From the NCBI GenBank assembly GCA_039198225.1, contig JBCCTQ010000021.1, forward strand, positions 1 through 64,000: a stretch of 64,000 bases of DNA, written 5' to 3'. Shown in pieces: positions 45,125-52,942 of the stretch. The DNA comes from JASJAR01 sp039198225 (GTDB taxonomy: Bacteria > Pseudomonadota > Alphaproteobacteria > Rhodobacterales > Rhodobacteraceae). A program made the translations under genes and the position numbers. The notes beneath the pieces were generated by a model, which did no database searches, was not told where the DNA came from, and was given only the letters and a program-made list of their open reading frames with translations. Each line of letters begins with the position of its first letter. Within the stretch, counting starts at the first letter, position 1.

Positions 45125-45230
45125 CAGCATTGTCGCGCAGGTCGTCCTTTCACTATCCTGTGCGGCGCTGAACCGGGTACCCACATGCCCCGGTTGTTCG
45201 GGCCGGGTCGATTGCAAACACATTGGACTG

Positions 45231-45455
45231 TCAGCTTTCGACCCGGTTCAAACACACTTCCAAGGAACCGCTAAGCCGTGCGATCTGGCTGTTTCGTTGA
45301 TCTTGCCATAGCGTCAATTTATTGAAACTTTCGACCCGGTTGCGATACTCGTCCATCGCGGTTTCGGTGGAAACCCCAAGTTCTTCCAACAGACTGTCCA
45401 ACTCGTCACGTGACAGTTGGTCGTCGCGATCTGTTTTCATTTTTTCGTCCGCCAT
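45231..45455 (-). CDS. Small acidic protein next to the Ntn hydrolase
   Basis: 74 residues, strongly charged and predicted helical, with no family recognised. It starts MADEKMKTDRDDQLSRDELD and has one Cys near the end. ATG 45455 follows GGGGAGG and begins 11 bases after the stop of the 417-residue gene on the same strand, so the two form an operon. A helical partner or adaptor is one possibility (inference). Confidence 0.6.
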   Translation of the reverse strand: MADEKMKTDRDDQLSRDELDSLLEELGVSTETAMDEYRNRVESFNKLTLWQDQRNSQIARLSGSLEVCLNRVES

Positions 45456-45466
45456 TGGTTCCTCCC

Positions 45467-46720
45467 CTATCGCCTACGTTCAAAGAACCGACTGTTCAAG
45501 TCAGGGTCAAAGAAGTGCTTGCGCTTTATCCAAACCAAGCCTTCGCTTCGCGTGATCGCAGCTACATCAACCGGACCACCCACAGTTTCGGAAGGCTTCG
45601 TTACTTTTTCCTTCAGAGATTGCAAATTAATGAGGGTCTCTGCAAGCTCGGCCATCTCATCCACGGGCAACACACCCAGAACCCGCCGCAGCGGAAGGGA
45701 ATGTTCCGTTCTTGCATACTCGAAGATTTTGTTTTTGGAACTCGTGAGCCGCTCACCGATCAATTCGTTGATCTTTTCTTCTGAGATGGCGTCTCCCGCG
45801 AGTTCGTTCAAGCTGTTCGAAATCGATTTCAGTTCCCCAGCAAAGGTCTCCTGCATCTTGGCAAAGACGTCGAAGCTGAGGCCAATTTCAAAGGTATCGG
45901 TCATGGAACTTTGCGCAAAGGCTGACAAGACAGCTGGTATGTCGTGGGTGACGTTCTCGACTTTCTTACCACCTGCAACAAACTTCGTTCCCCATATTTT
46001 GCACCGAGAATATGATGCCAGCTCTGGGAAAACTGAATGATCACCAAACCCGGCAAATATAAGGCCAGAGTAGTTGTTCTCGGCAGCAAGCATGTTGAGC
46101 GCTTGCTTGGTGGCTTCGTCGATTGCCTTGTCGCGAGTGGTTTCGTCAACGCAAGATATCTGCGCAAGCCCCAGCCATTTCTCAAATTCACCTACCGCAT
46201 CATTCTTTGTGGATGCTGTAAGCTCTCCGATCACATCATCGCTCAGTTCAGAATTTTCAACGACCGTGCCCGCGTCTTCGACGTAGGTGTCCACAAAGGC
46301 CGAAAATTCTAGAGTATCGTCATCTTGCCGCCGCTTATTGAATTCAAAGATAATTGGTATCAGGGCGGTGCCTACTTGCTGGACGAAACTGGAACGCCTT
46401 ATTTCGTCCGGAAACAGCCTTTGTGACGCATTCACCCACGCGATGAATTCGTCTGCAAAGCCCTCGACGGTATTGAAGGACTTGTCGCCTAAATCCTTCC
46501 TGAACTCCTTGATAGTAACCTCCCAAGGGACGCTCAAAAGAGATGCCGAATTGTAGATCATCAGGCCAACGGAATGAGCCTCGGAAAGTTGGAAAATCTT
46601 GTTAGCGCCTTTGAAGTAGCGCTTCTCGGCTCCGTTCTGCCCATAGTACTCGACGGTCGTGGCGCTATCGGCTGCCAAAACCACCGAAAGGCTATTCATT
46701 AAACAGACTTCCGATGTCAT
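45467..46720 (-). CDS. Predicted proteasome/HslV-like Ntn hydrolase
   Basis: 417 residues. If Met1 is removed, the chain begins Thr1 and places Asp17 (LAADS) exactly where proteasome beta and HslV have it; KIFQL at 40-44 then aligns with the Lys33 strand KLFQI of archaeal beta subunits after a 7-residue insertion. Thr at position 2 is a good methionine-aminopeptidase substrate, so no propeptide would be needed. The rest (about 120-400) is a long helical extension not found in proteasomes. ATG 46720 has an AGGTGGAG site. No AAA+ unfoldase is nearby. Proteolysis is inferred; homologues are usually labelled hypothetical. Confidence 0.7.
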   Translation of the reverse strand: MTSEVCLMNSLSVVLAADSATTVEYYGQNGAEKRYFKGANKIFQLSEAHSVGLMIYNSASLLSVPWEVTIKEFRKDLGDKSFNTVEGFADEFIAWVNASQRLFPDEIRRSSFVQQVGTALIPIIFEFNKRRQDDDTLEFSAFVDTYVEDAGTVVENSELSDDVIGELTASTKNDAVGEFEKWLGLAQISCVDETTRDKAIDEATKQALNMLAAENNYSGLIFAGFGDHSVFPELASYSRCKIWGTKFVAGGKKVENVTHDIPAVLSAFAQSSMTDTFEIGLSFDVFAKMQETFAGELKSISNSLNELAGDAISEEKINELIGERLTSSKNKIFEYARTEHSLPLRRVLGVLPVDEMAELAETLINLQSLKEKVTKPSETVGGPVDVAAITRSEGLVWIKRKHFFDPDLNSRFFERRR

Positions 46721-46737
46721 CCCGCTCCACCTACTAC

Positions 46738-46767
46738 ATTATGGGTCATGCAAATCACTGCCATCAA
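46738..46767 (-). promoter_or_regulatory. Candidate promoter for the Ntn hydrolase operon
   Basis: On the minus strand TTGATG (46767-46762) and CATAAT (46743-46738) are 18 bp apart and end 17 bases before the ATG. Confidence 0.4.
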
Positions 46768-46780
46768 TATGTCGGAAATC

Positions 46781-46813
46781 ACGCTAGATATCCACGACAA
46801 TATGGCCTAGCGT
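46781..46813. promoter_or_regulatory. Inverted repeat upstream of the Ntn hydrolase promoter
   Basis: ACGCTAG (46781-46787) and CTAGCGT (46807-46813), perfect 7-bp half-sites with 26-bp centre spacing, just upstream of the -35. Possible operator. Confidence 0.3.
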
Positions 46814-46885
46814 ACATTTCCGGCGTCACGGAAACGTAGCTGATCAAAAAAAACACCCCGCACAACACCCCAGTTCAAAAGCAAC

Positions 46886-46911
46886 AAGGGGCCACCTAGT
46901 GGTGACCCCTT
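46886..46911 (-). terminator. Terminator after tRNA-Thr
   Basis: AAGGGGTCACC-ACTA-GGTGGCCCCTT on the minus strand: 11-bp stem with one mismatch, followed by TTGCTTTT. Confidence 0.6.
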
Positions 46912-46939
46912 GGAACCAACTGATATTGTTGGCTAAAAC

Positions 46940-47015
46940 TGGTGCCGCTGATAGGACTTGAACCTACGACCCCATCATTACGAATGACGTGCTCTACCAG
47001 CTGAGCTACAGCGAC
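46940..47015 (-). tRNA. tRNA-Thr(CGT)
   Basis: 76-base tRNA with encoded CCA. Acceptor GTCGCTG/CAGCGGC with one G-T pair, D arm GCTC/GAGC, anticodon loop TTCGTAA (CGT), T arm GTAGGTTCAAGTCCTA. Lies inside the accessory region. Confidence 0.93.
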
Positions 47016-47443
47016 CTTCGCGATGGTCTAGCGGAGGGGGCGTAGAGACGCAATCCCACGACACCTGCTGGCGCGTCTAAACTCGGTTGGATTGGCATTG
47101 AGACAATACCTGCCAATCTGGGCTCTTTGGATTGCGGCTTCAGGGTGTTTTCGCAACGGGCGGAAATCTCGTGGTTCTTGGGCTGTGACAAATCCGGCAT
47201 CCAGGACGCCGAGGATCATCAGGGACCAAAGCGGTTGGACGGCCCTCCCGACATGCGATTGAAATCAAGGATGTGACGTACCCACCCCTTAACCCACCGC
47301 CGAGATGCGATAGTTTTCCAAGACGGTATGGAAAATTCAAGACAGAACCGGAAGGTCGGTTCCAAATTCTACCGACGCCCGTTTCGCCTGCCCCCGGTGC
47401 GCAAACCCGTTAAATTGCGCCGATATCGAACTTCGGGTCACTC
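47016..47443. other. Gene-free stretch upstream of tRNA-Thr
   Basis: 428 bases with short frames only; nothing recognisable on either strand. Confidence 0.4.
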
Positions 47444-47800
47444 TTGGATTTGCCCAGTGTCGATTGGGCTCAGTGGGCAAGATTAGTGTTGCTGGATGGC
47501 AATGCAGTCAAAGACCATCGTTCATCAGCGCGTGCGATTGCGACCAACTCATTTCTGCACTTCATGGATTTGGCTCTTTCGAGCGCTTTACGTTTGGGCC
47601 ATGACTATGGGCTCGACGCTCAGAGACCCAGTTTTATGGGAACCTCCTCCATTGCGGCACGTGGCTGGGGCCAAATCGGGAGGAGAGCAAATATGATTGC
47701 AGACAACGCGCTGACCGAGAACGGTGGATGGGTCCACGAGGTCCTAGCGCGCAAATGGGAGGAACTGCTCGAAGGGGTTTCGATGTCGACCTATCTATGA
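47444..47800 (+). CDS. Hypothetical protein, possibly a gene fragment
   Basis: 118-codon frame with TTG start and plausible codon use. No family recognised; no ribosome site. The Trp-rich content (SVDWAQW, GWGQIG, NGGWVHE) and absence of a good start suggest the remnant of a longer gene. Listed because it is the only coding-like frame in this part of the region. Confidence 0.35.
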   Translation: MDLPSVDWAQWARLVLLDGNAVKDHRSSARAIATNSFLHFMDLALSSALRLGHDYGLDAQRPSFMGTSSIAARGWGQIGRRANMIADNALTENGGWVHEVLARKWEELLEGVSMSTYL

Positions 47801-48303
47801 TCATAGCCCTAAGACAACAATTTGAGCAATTACTTCTTCAGCTTGTTGATTTTCAGTAAGAGCAGCCTGAGAACAGTTGGCTAGAAGTTCCGAAAGCGGT
47901 CTTTGGCGCGACCGCAGCAAAAAAGCGCTTCGTCCCGCAAATTGTGAGCTCGAGCTCGTTCAAATCTGCGGTCTCGATGAATGTCAGCTATGCGGACTGC
48001 ATCCGCAGCATTTCCGCCAGTTGTCGGGCGGCGGCTCTAGGCCGTCCGTGTTCGTGCACTGCAATCCGGTGCCTGGACATGCTGCACCCGGTCTTTTGGG
48101 AGCAGAGAAACCATCCTGATCATTCGACAGCGTGTAGCGGATGACCAGAACTCGATTGAGTTTTCCAAATGATCGGGCTACTTCATGGATATGGCCTTGC
48201 TCGGGCCGCCCCCCTCCACCTGGGCAGTATTCGGCATGCGGAGCGATACCATTTCGAGCCTATACTGTTCGAGTACGCGCATGAGGAGGGATTGCGGAGA
48301 ACG
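47801..48303. other. Gene-free stretch before the ATPase pseudogene
   Basis: About 500 bases without a supportable gene. An 80-codon frame at 47877-48119 is not convincing. Confidence 0.4.
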
Positions 48304-48323
48304 CTCGAACGAGGAGGTTCGAG
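48304..48323 (+). promoter_or_regulatory. Hairpin presenting a Shine-Dalgarno loop
   Basis: CTCGAAC and GTTCGAG form a perfect 7-bp stem around GAGGAG, ending directly at ATG 48324. The ribosome site is exactly the loop, a layout suited to translational control. Confidence 0.45.
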
Positions 48324-49038
48324 ATGAGACTATCGTCACCAATCTAAACACTTAAGCGTCAAGCAAGATTGCTGTCGCGCGATAAGGGCATCAGACTCCA
48401 CACAGCACTCAATCAGATTGCCACCAAAGAGGGCTTGAGGGACTGGAGCCATTTGGCGTTCAACTACTCCAAAACAACACCAGCCAAAGAAATCATAAAC
48501 CAGCTCAATTCAGGCGACATGGTGCTGATCGGTGCGCGCCCCGGTCGCGGCAAAACCCTTCTTGGCTTAGAGTTGGCCGGAATGGCCAAGCAAAACAGTC
48601 GCAAAGGCTATGTTTTCTCACTGGACTACAATGACACGGATGTTTGGGATCGGTTCAAAAAAACTTGGTTTAGATCCAAAGGGACATGACGGTCCAATCG
48701 TCGTTGATACCTCTGACGATATCTGCACGGCTCATATCATTGAACGCCTCGCGAAAACGCCGGATTATGCCCTCTTCGTTGTCGACTACCTGCAGCTTTT
48801 GGATCAACGGCGGACATATCCTCCGCTCGAAGAACAAGTCCGCGCACTGAAGAAGTTTGCCACCGAATGCGGAGCGGTTGTGGCTCTGATTTCTCAGGTT
48901 GATCGCGCTTTTTAGAGATCGTCCAGTAACATGCCGACCCTCGCGGACATCCGATTGCCAAATTCTGTCGACCTTTCGCTTTTCGACAAAAGGTGCTTCC
49001 TTCATGACGGCCAAATACAGATAGATATGGCGGCGTAA
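48324..49038 (+). pseudogene. Broken RecA/DnaB-type ATPase
   Basis: One gene recoverable across three lesions: TAA at codon 8 (48345-48347), a one-base insertion in an A7 run (48657-48663) that shifts frame, and an in-frame TAG at 48913. Translating through them gives a Walker A GARPGRGKT, a Walker B-like LFVVDYLQLLD, an ISQVDR sensor segment and the tail LADIRLPNSVDLSLFD. This resembles a family of about 230-residue DnaB/RecA-like ATPases in Rhodobacterales (recollection). Three independent lesions make sequencing error an unlikely sole explanation. Confidence 0.75.
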
Positions 49039-49443
49039 CGTCAAGCGGAACTGATTTGCGGACTTTCGTCTAAGCTCCGCAAAGTCCCGCAGACGGTGGA
49101 TTCGTGTGGCTTCGGGTAAAGCGCGTGCAGCGATTGGCGGCAAAGCGGGCTGCGACCGCAGCATCGAGGGACTGGGTCGGATGTCGGCAATGGGCCGGAT
49201 GCACGGGCGCGGCCACTGTTGTACAGCCAGAACCCACCTGCCTTTAAACCCCACCGAAGTGCGAGCGAATAATTCAAACCAAAGCAGCGGTTGGGGGACA
49301 TTTTGGAGTGTTTTGGCATGTAGCCAAAAGGAAATTCTTAAATCAGAAATTGAAGTTGCAAATCACAGTCCCTTCTGCACACCAATGCTGCTTACCTATG
49401 CAGGGCGAGGGGACCTCGATTGGAAAGCGGGGGCGGCGCGTTG
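49039..49443. other. Gene-free right flank of the accessory region
   Basis: About 400 bases without a supportable gene. A direct repeat of the tRNA-Ser 3' end, which would mark an attachment site, was looked for here and not found. Confidence 0.4.
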
Positions 49444-50430
49444 ATGCTTCAACCGGATGATTTGGCGAAACTCGACAGGTTGGCAGAGACAGCGCTTGCA
49501 TGTTGGGATCTGCCGCGAGTGTCTCACACGCACCGTATCAACGTATCAGAAAACACCACCTATCTTGTGGAAGGTCTGGACGGATACAAGGCTGTCCTTC
49601 GGCTCCACAGAGCAGGATATCACAGCCGCGTTGCGATCATCTCTGAATTGGCCTGGATCGCTGCCCTCAGTAGTGAGGCCGGGATCCCTACGCCGCGACC
49701 TATCTCCGGCCGGGACGGTGACCCGGTTCAAGAGATGACACTTCCGGACGGTGAAAGGCGGTACCTTGTTCTCTTTGAGTTTATTGACGGCCGAGCCCCC
49801 GACGAGGCGGGCGATCTCGCGCCAGGATTTGAAGAGCTCGGGGCGCTCGCAGCGCAGTGCCACGATCATACGCAAACTTGGGTGCCGCCCACGCCCTTCG
49901 AGCGTCTCACTTGGGATCTCGATGCGGTTTTTGGTAGGGCCGCAACTTGGGGCGATTGGCGGGCGGCTCCTGGTTTGGACGGGGAACTCCGACCGGTTCT
50001 TGAAATGGTCGAGGCCAAGGTAAGATCGCGCCTTGGCGCATATGGCGCGGCGCCGACGCGGTTCAATCTCATCCACGCGGATATGCGGCTGGCCAATCTT
50101 ATCATCGGCGCGGGCGGCACGCGGCTCATCGATTTTGACGATTGTGGCTTTGGGTGGCTGATGTACGACTTTGCCGCCGCGATCAGTTTCATGGAAGATG
50201 ATCCCCGAGTGCCAGCCCTGAAATCCGCTTGGCTTCGGGGCTACCGCAAAGTGCGGAATTTGCCGACCGAGGATGAGGCAGAGATCGACACGTTCATCAT
50301 GCTCCGCCGGATGGCTTTACTGGCCTGGATCGGGAGCCACGGGCACGCGCCCGAAGCCAAAGCCCTTGCGTCGGAGTTTGCCTCGCGCACCGCGGCGCTC
50401 GGCCAGTCATGGCTCGCGAGCGCGGTTTAA
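49444..50430 (+). CDS. APH-fold phosphotransferase family protein
   Basis: 328-residue kinase-fold protein of the choline/homoserine-kinase-II-like group. Brenner-type motif HADMRLANL and metal motif IDFDDCGFGW are present, and the N-terminus has SENTTYLVEG ATP-loop features. Likely phosphorylates a small hydroxylated metabolite; SrkA-like protein kinase activity is an alternative. ATG 49444 is shown; a TTG at 49420 with GAGGGG upstream could add eight residues. First complete ordinary gene after the accessory region. Confidence 0.82.
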   Translation: MLQPDDLAKLDRLAETALACWDLPRVSHTHRINVSENTTYLVEGLDGYKAVLRLHRAGYHSRVAIISELAWIAALSSEAGIPTPRPISGRDGDPVQEMTLPDGERRYLVLFEFIDGRAPDEAGDLAPGFEELGALAAQCHDHTQTWVPPTPFERLTWDLDAVFGRAATWGDWRAAPGLDGELRPVLEMVEAKVRSRLGAYGAAPTRFNLIHADMRLANLIIGAGGTRLIDFDDCGFGWLMYDFAAAISFMEDDPRVPALKSAWLRGYRKVRNLPTEDEAEIDTFIMLRRMALLAWIGSHGHAPEAKALASEFASRTAALGQSWLASAV

Positions 50431-50480
50431 GCGCCGCGAAAACGCGTTTTCGCGCCCGGAATTCGTCGAATTCCGGTTCC

Positions 50481-50885
50481 TTAAGAACTGCTGTCGCGCG
50501 CTTCGTTGAGCCAGCCAGGAAACCAATCCTCGTGGAATTCGCAGCGTCCGAACCGGGTCTCGTCGAGGTCTTGCCCGCCCACATGAAGCACGGCCGCGCC
50601 ATCGAGCCGGAGGCCCAACGTGTAAAATTCCGACCGCTCGTTCTGGGCCCGGATCAACACGTCGTCATCGCTCGTATTGTCAATCGGTTGGGCATTCCCC
50701 CGAAGGCGATGGCCTTCGACATCCACCATCACCCGTGAAAGGCCCGGTCGGTCTTTGAGGCTCGGCACGGGATAGAGGGTGACGGCCACCGGGGGGGCTT
50801 GGAGGTCGGATCCACCGAACGCGCAGTGGATCCCGTCGCCCCAACTGCCCAGGGCGAGGCTTGCCAATATGGCTATGTTACTCAA
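50481..50885 (-). CDS. Hypothetical exported protein
   Basis: 134 residues, no family recognised. The first 16 residues are hydrophobic (IAILASLALGSWG) and could be a weak signal peptide. Three Cys are present. TTG 50885 is the start: AAAGGA lies seven bases upstream and no ATG is available. Alone between two plus/minus neighbours. Confidence 0.55.
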   Translation of the reverse strand: MSNIAILASLALGSWGDGIHCAFGGSDLQAPPVAVTLYPVPSLKDRPGLSRVMVDVEGHRLRGNAQPIDNTSDDDVLIRAQNERSEFYTLGLRLDGAAVLHVGGQDLDETRFGRCEFHEDWFPGWLNEARDSSS

Positions 50886-51126
50886 AGGTCCGTCCTTTCA
50901 GCGTCTCTATTCCCTTTCGCGACACTTCGACCCCCATCGAAGCACTCCCGGGATCCCCACCTCCTCGGGCAAAATTTTGACAGTTATTAGATGAAGCGAG
51001 GGCACCGCCGATCAGGCAAGAAGTTTCCCATGTTCGGGCGGTTTCGCCGCACCGGCTCTGTGGCGACGAGGTCACAGGGCTGCGTCCAAAGAGCGGAAAC
51101 GCCCAATGTGCGGGCAGCGCGGTCTC

Positions 51127-51840
51127 CTAGCCCCCGAGGAAAGAGCGTCTCACATCAGGATCTGCCAAAAGCGCCGCGCCGGTATCGGTGAAGGCGTTTC
51201 GGCCCTGGACGAGCACATAACCTTTATCGGCGATCTCAAGGGCTTGGCGGGCATTCTGCTCGACCATCAAGATCGAAATCCCCGTCCGGGCCACTTCGAT
51301 GATGCGGTCGAAGAGTTCGTCCATCACGATGGGGCTGACCCCGGCGGTCGGTTCGTCGAGCATCAGCACTTTGGGTTGGGTCATCAACGCCCGCCCCACA
51401 GCCACCTGTTGGCGCTGGCCGCCGGACAATTCGCCCGCTTTCTGGCGTCGCTTTTCACGGAGGATTGGGAAGAGCTCGTAGACCTGTTCCATGGTGCCGG
51501 TAATATCGTCCCGCCGAAGAAAGGCCCCCATTTCAAGGTTTTCCTCGACGGACATCGACGTGAAAATGTTGGAGGTTTGGGGCACGAAGGCCATGCCTTC
51601 GGCGACCCGTGCCTGGGGGGCAAGATCGGTGATGTCGCGGCCTTCGATCCGCACCGCCCCGTCCCGAAGGTTGAGCATGCCGAAGACTGCCTTCATGGCG
51701 GTCGATTTTCCGGCTCCATTCGGGCCGACAATGACTGCGATCTCACCGGGATCGACGGCAATGGTGCAGCTATGGAGGATGTCGGCGCCCGACCCGTAGC
51801 CTCCAGTCATCGCTTCGCCAATTAGAAATGGTTCGCTCAC
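51127..51840 (-). CDS. livF: Branched-chain amino acid ABC transporter ATP-binding protein, LivF type
   Basis: 237-residue ABC ATPase: Walker A GPNGAGKST (39-47), signature LSGGQRQQVA, Walker B VLMLDEPTAGVSP, and the LivF-style end MVEQNARQALEIAD. It should energise uptake of branched-chain amino acids, amides or urea-like compounds. No livGHMK or binding-protein gene is adjacent, so it is an orphan unless partners lie elsewhere. Confidence 0.88.
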   Translation of the reverse strand: MSEPFLIGEAMTGGYGSGADILHSCTIAVDPGEIAVIVGPNGAGKSTAMKAVFGMLNLRDGAVRIEGRDITDLAPQARVAEGMAFVPQTSNIFTSMSVEENLEMGAFLRRDDITGTMEQVYELFPILREKRRQKAGELSGGQRQQVAVGRALMTQPKVLMLDEPTAGVSPIVMDELFDRIIEVARTGISILMVEQNARQALEIADKGYVLVQGRNAFTDTGAALLADPDVRRSFLGG

Positions 51841-52057
51841 GCCCAGCCTGTCATTCGTCGGCCGCCCATTGCGGCCCGCTTTTTACCGGCCACCGTTGCC
51901 CGAAAAGGGGTGAAAACAACTGGCGCGACGCGCTGAGCCTGACCGAAGAGGTCTAAAATGACCATAGCTTCGCCGCAGATTTGACTGAAATTGCAAACAG
52001 ACCTGTCTGAAGAAAGAGGACTATCGGAAATTTTTACGAACTTTATAGGCGATCAAA

Positions 52058-52306
52058 ATGGCTTCCGATCAAAAAAAGTCCAAGAAAAACGTCTTGAATG
52101 CGGAAGAGCGCAAGGAAGTGTCAGCGCTTCTCGCTGAAGACAACGTCGTAGGCTACGCAGTTTTCGACGATCTCGGCGAAATCATAGAAGAACGCGACAT
52201 CGCCCCCGAAACCGTCGCCGTCTTTTCCAACATTCTCGACATGGCCCGGGCCACCGGGATTGAACTTGGTGAAAGCGACCCCCCGCCCGGCGCTGACTTT
52301 CTCTAA
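52058..52306 (+). CDS. Roadblock/LC7-like protein, probably frameshifted
   Basis: As read, 82 residues ending soon after a poly-C run. The fold-like pattern VGYAVFDDLGEIIEE...PETVAVFSNILDMA resembles the first half of a Roadblock/LC7 domain. Removing one C from the C6 run (52279-52284) continues the frame for about 35 more residues (KRDVELFTLPLSASNILVAKS), the missing second half, to a TAA at 52412 that overlaps the next ATG. So either one base is extra here or the gene is broken. No GTPase partner is nearby. Confidence 0.6.
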   Translation: MASDQKKSKKNVLNAEERKEVSALLAEDNVVGYAVFDDLGEIIEERDIAPETVAVFSNILDMARATGIELGESDPPPGADFL

Positions 52307-52412
52307 GCGCGATGTCGAGCTTTTCACCCTTCCGCTCAGCGCGTCCAATATTCTGGTCGCCAAGAGCAAAACCAGTCGGGGCTACCGACGGGAGTTCCGC
52401 CATGGCAGCTAA
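52305..52412 (+). other. Frame-shifted continuation of the LC7-like gene
   Basis: Reading frame that supplies the C-terminal half of the Roadblock/LC7 domain after a one-base shift. It has no start of its own and ends 8 bases inside the next gene. Confidence 0.5.
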
Positions 52413-52884
52413 GGAATTACTCGACAAAATGGTGGCCCAATACCCGGCCGCCATTGCCGCAATGGCGCTCTACAAAGACCGGATGGTCCACAATTTAGAA
52501 GCGCCTTACGACATTCTCGAAACATCGAACACAATTGAGATTTTTTCCTCGATGGTCGATCTGACCCGTTCGCTGGAAGGTGAAGGGCTGGATTTCAACG
52601 ATTTGATCCTTGATTTTGACGACCATAGCTTCGTGATCCGAGCCATCGACGGGGTCGTCCTGGTGCTTTTGGCGAGCCGCGTTCAGCGGGCACATCTGAT
52701 CAAAATACAGGTTGGTCTCGGGGTGTTTGTCCGCCAGATCGCCAAGGCCATTGAAGACGAGATCGCGGCACCTGCGGAAGATGCGGTCAGTGAACCGGTG
52801 GCCAAAGACGAGGCTGAAGAAGAGCCTGCCGCGCCTCCGAAGAAGAAAATGCGGATGTACCGGGGCGTGGCGTTCTGGGACTAG
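52402..52884 (+). CDS. Second Roadblock/LC7-like protein with acidic-basic tail
   Basis: 160 residues. Residues about 1-110 have the alternating strand-helix pattern of a LC7 domain (MALYKDRMVHNLEAP...FVIRAIDGVVLVLLA). The C-terminal 45 residues are Glu/Ala-rich then Lys-rich (PPKKKMRMYRGVAFW), probably disordered. ATG 52402 overlaps the frameshifted end of the preceding gene, so the pair is likely coupled and may heterodimerise. Such proteins regulate small GTPases elsewhere; here no GTPase is seen. Confidence 0.6.
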   Translation: MAAKELLDKMVAQYPAAIAAMALYKDRMVHNLEAPYDILETSNTIEIFSSMVDLTRSLEGEGLDFNDLILDFDDHSFVIRAIDGVVLVLLASRVQRAHLIKIQVGLGVFVRQIAKAIEDEIAAPAEDAVSEPVAKDEAEEEPAAPPKKKMRMYRGVAFWD

Positions 52885-52916
52885 GCGATTTCGACCCGAA
52901 TGGAACGACCGATATG

Positions 52917-52938
52917 CGGGCCCGTTGGGCCCGTTTTT
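52917..52938 (+). terminator. Rho-independent terminator after the LC7 pair
   Basis: CGGGCCC-GTT-GGGCCCG followed by TTTTT. Confidence 0.9.
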
Positions 52939-52942
52939 CGTG

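Noticed and set aside
43778..49443. Attachment-site direct repeat of the tRNA-Ser 3' end
   Set aside because: Looked for through the region and not found; no integrase gene either.
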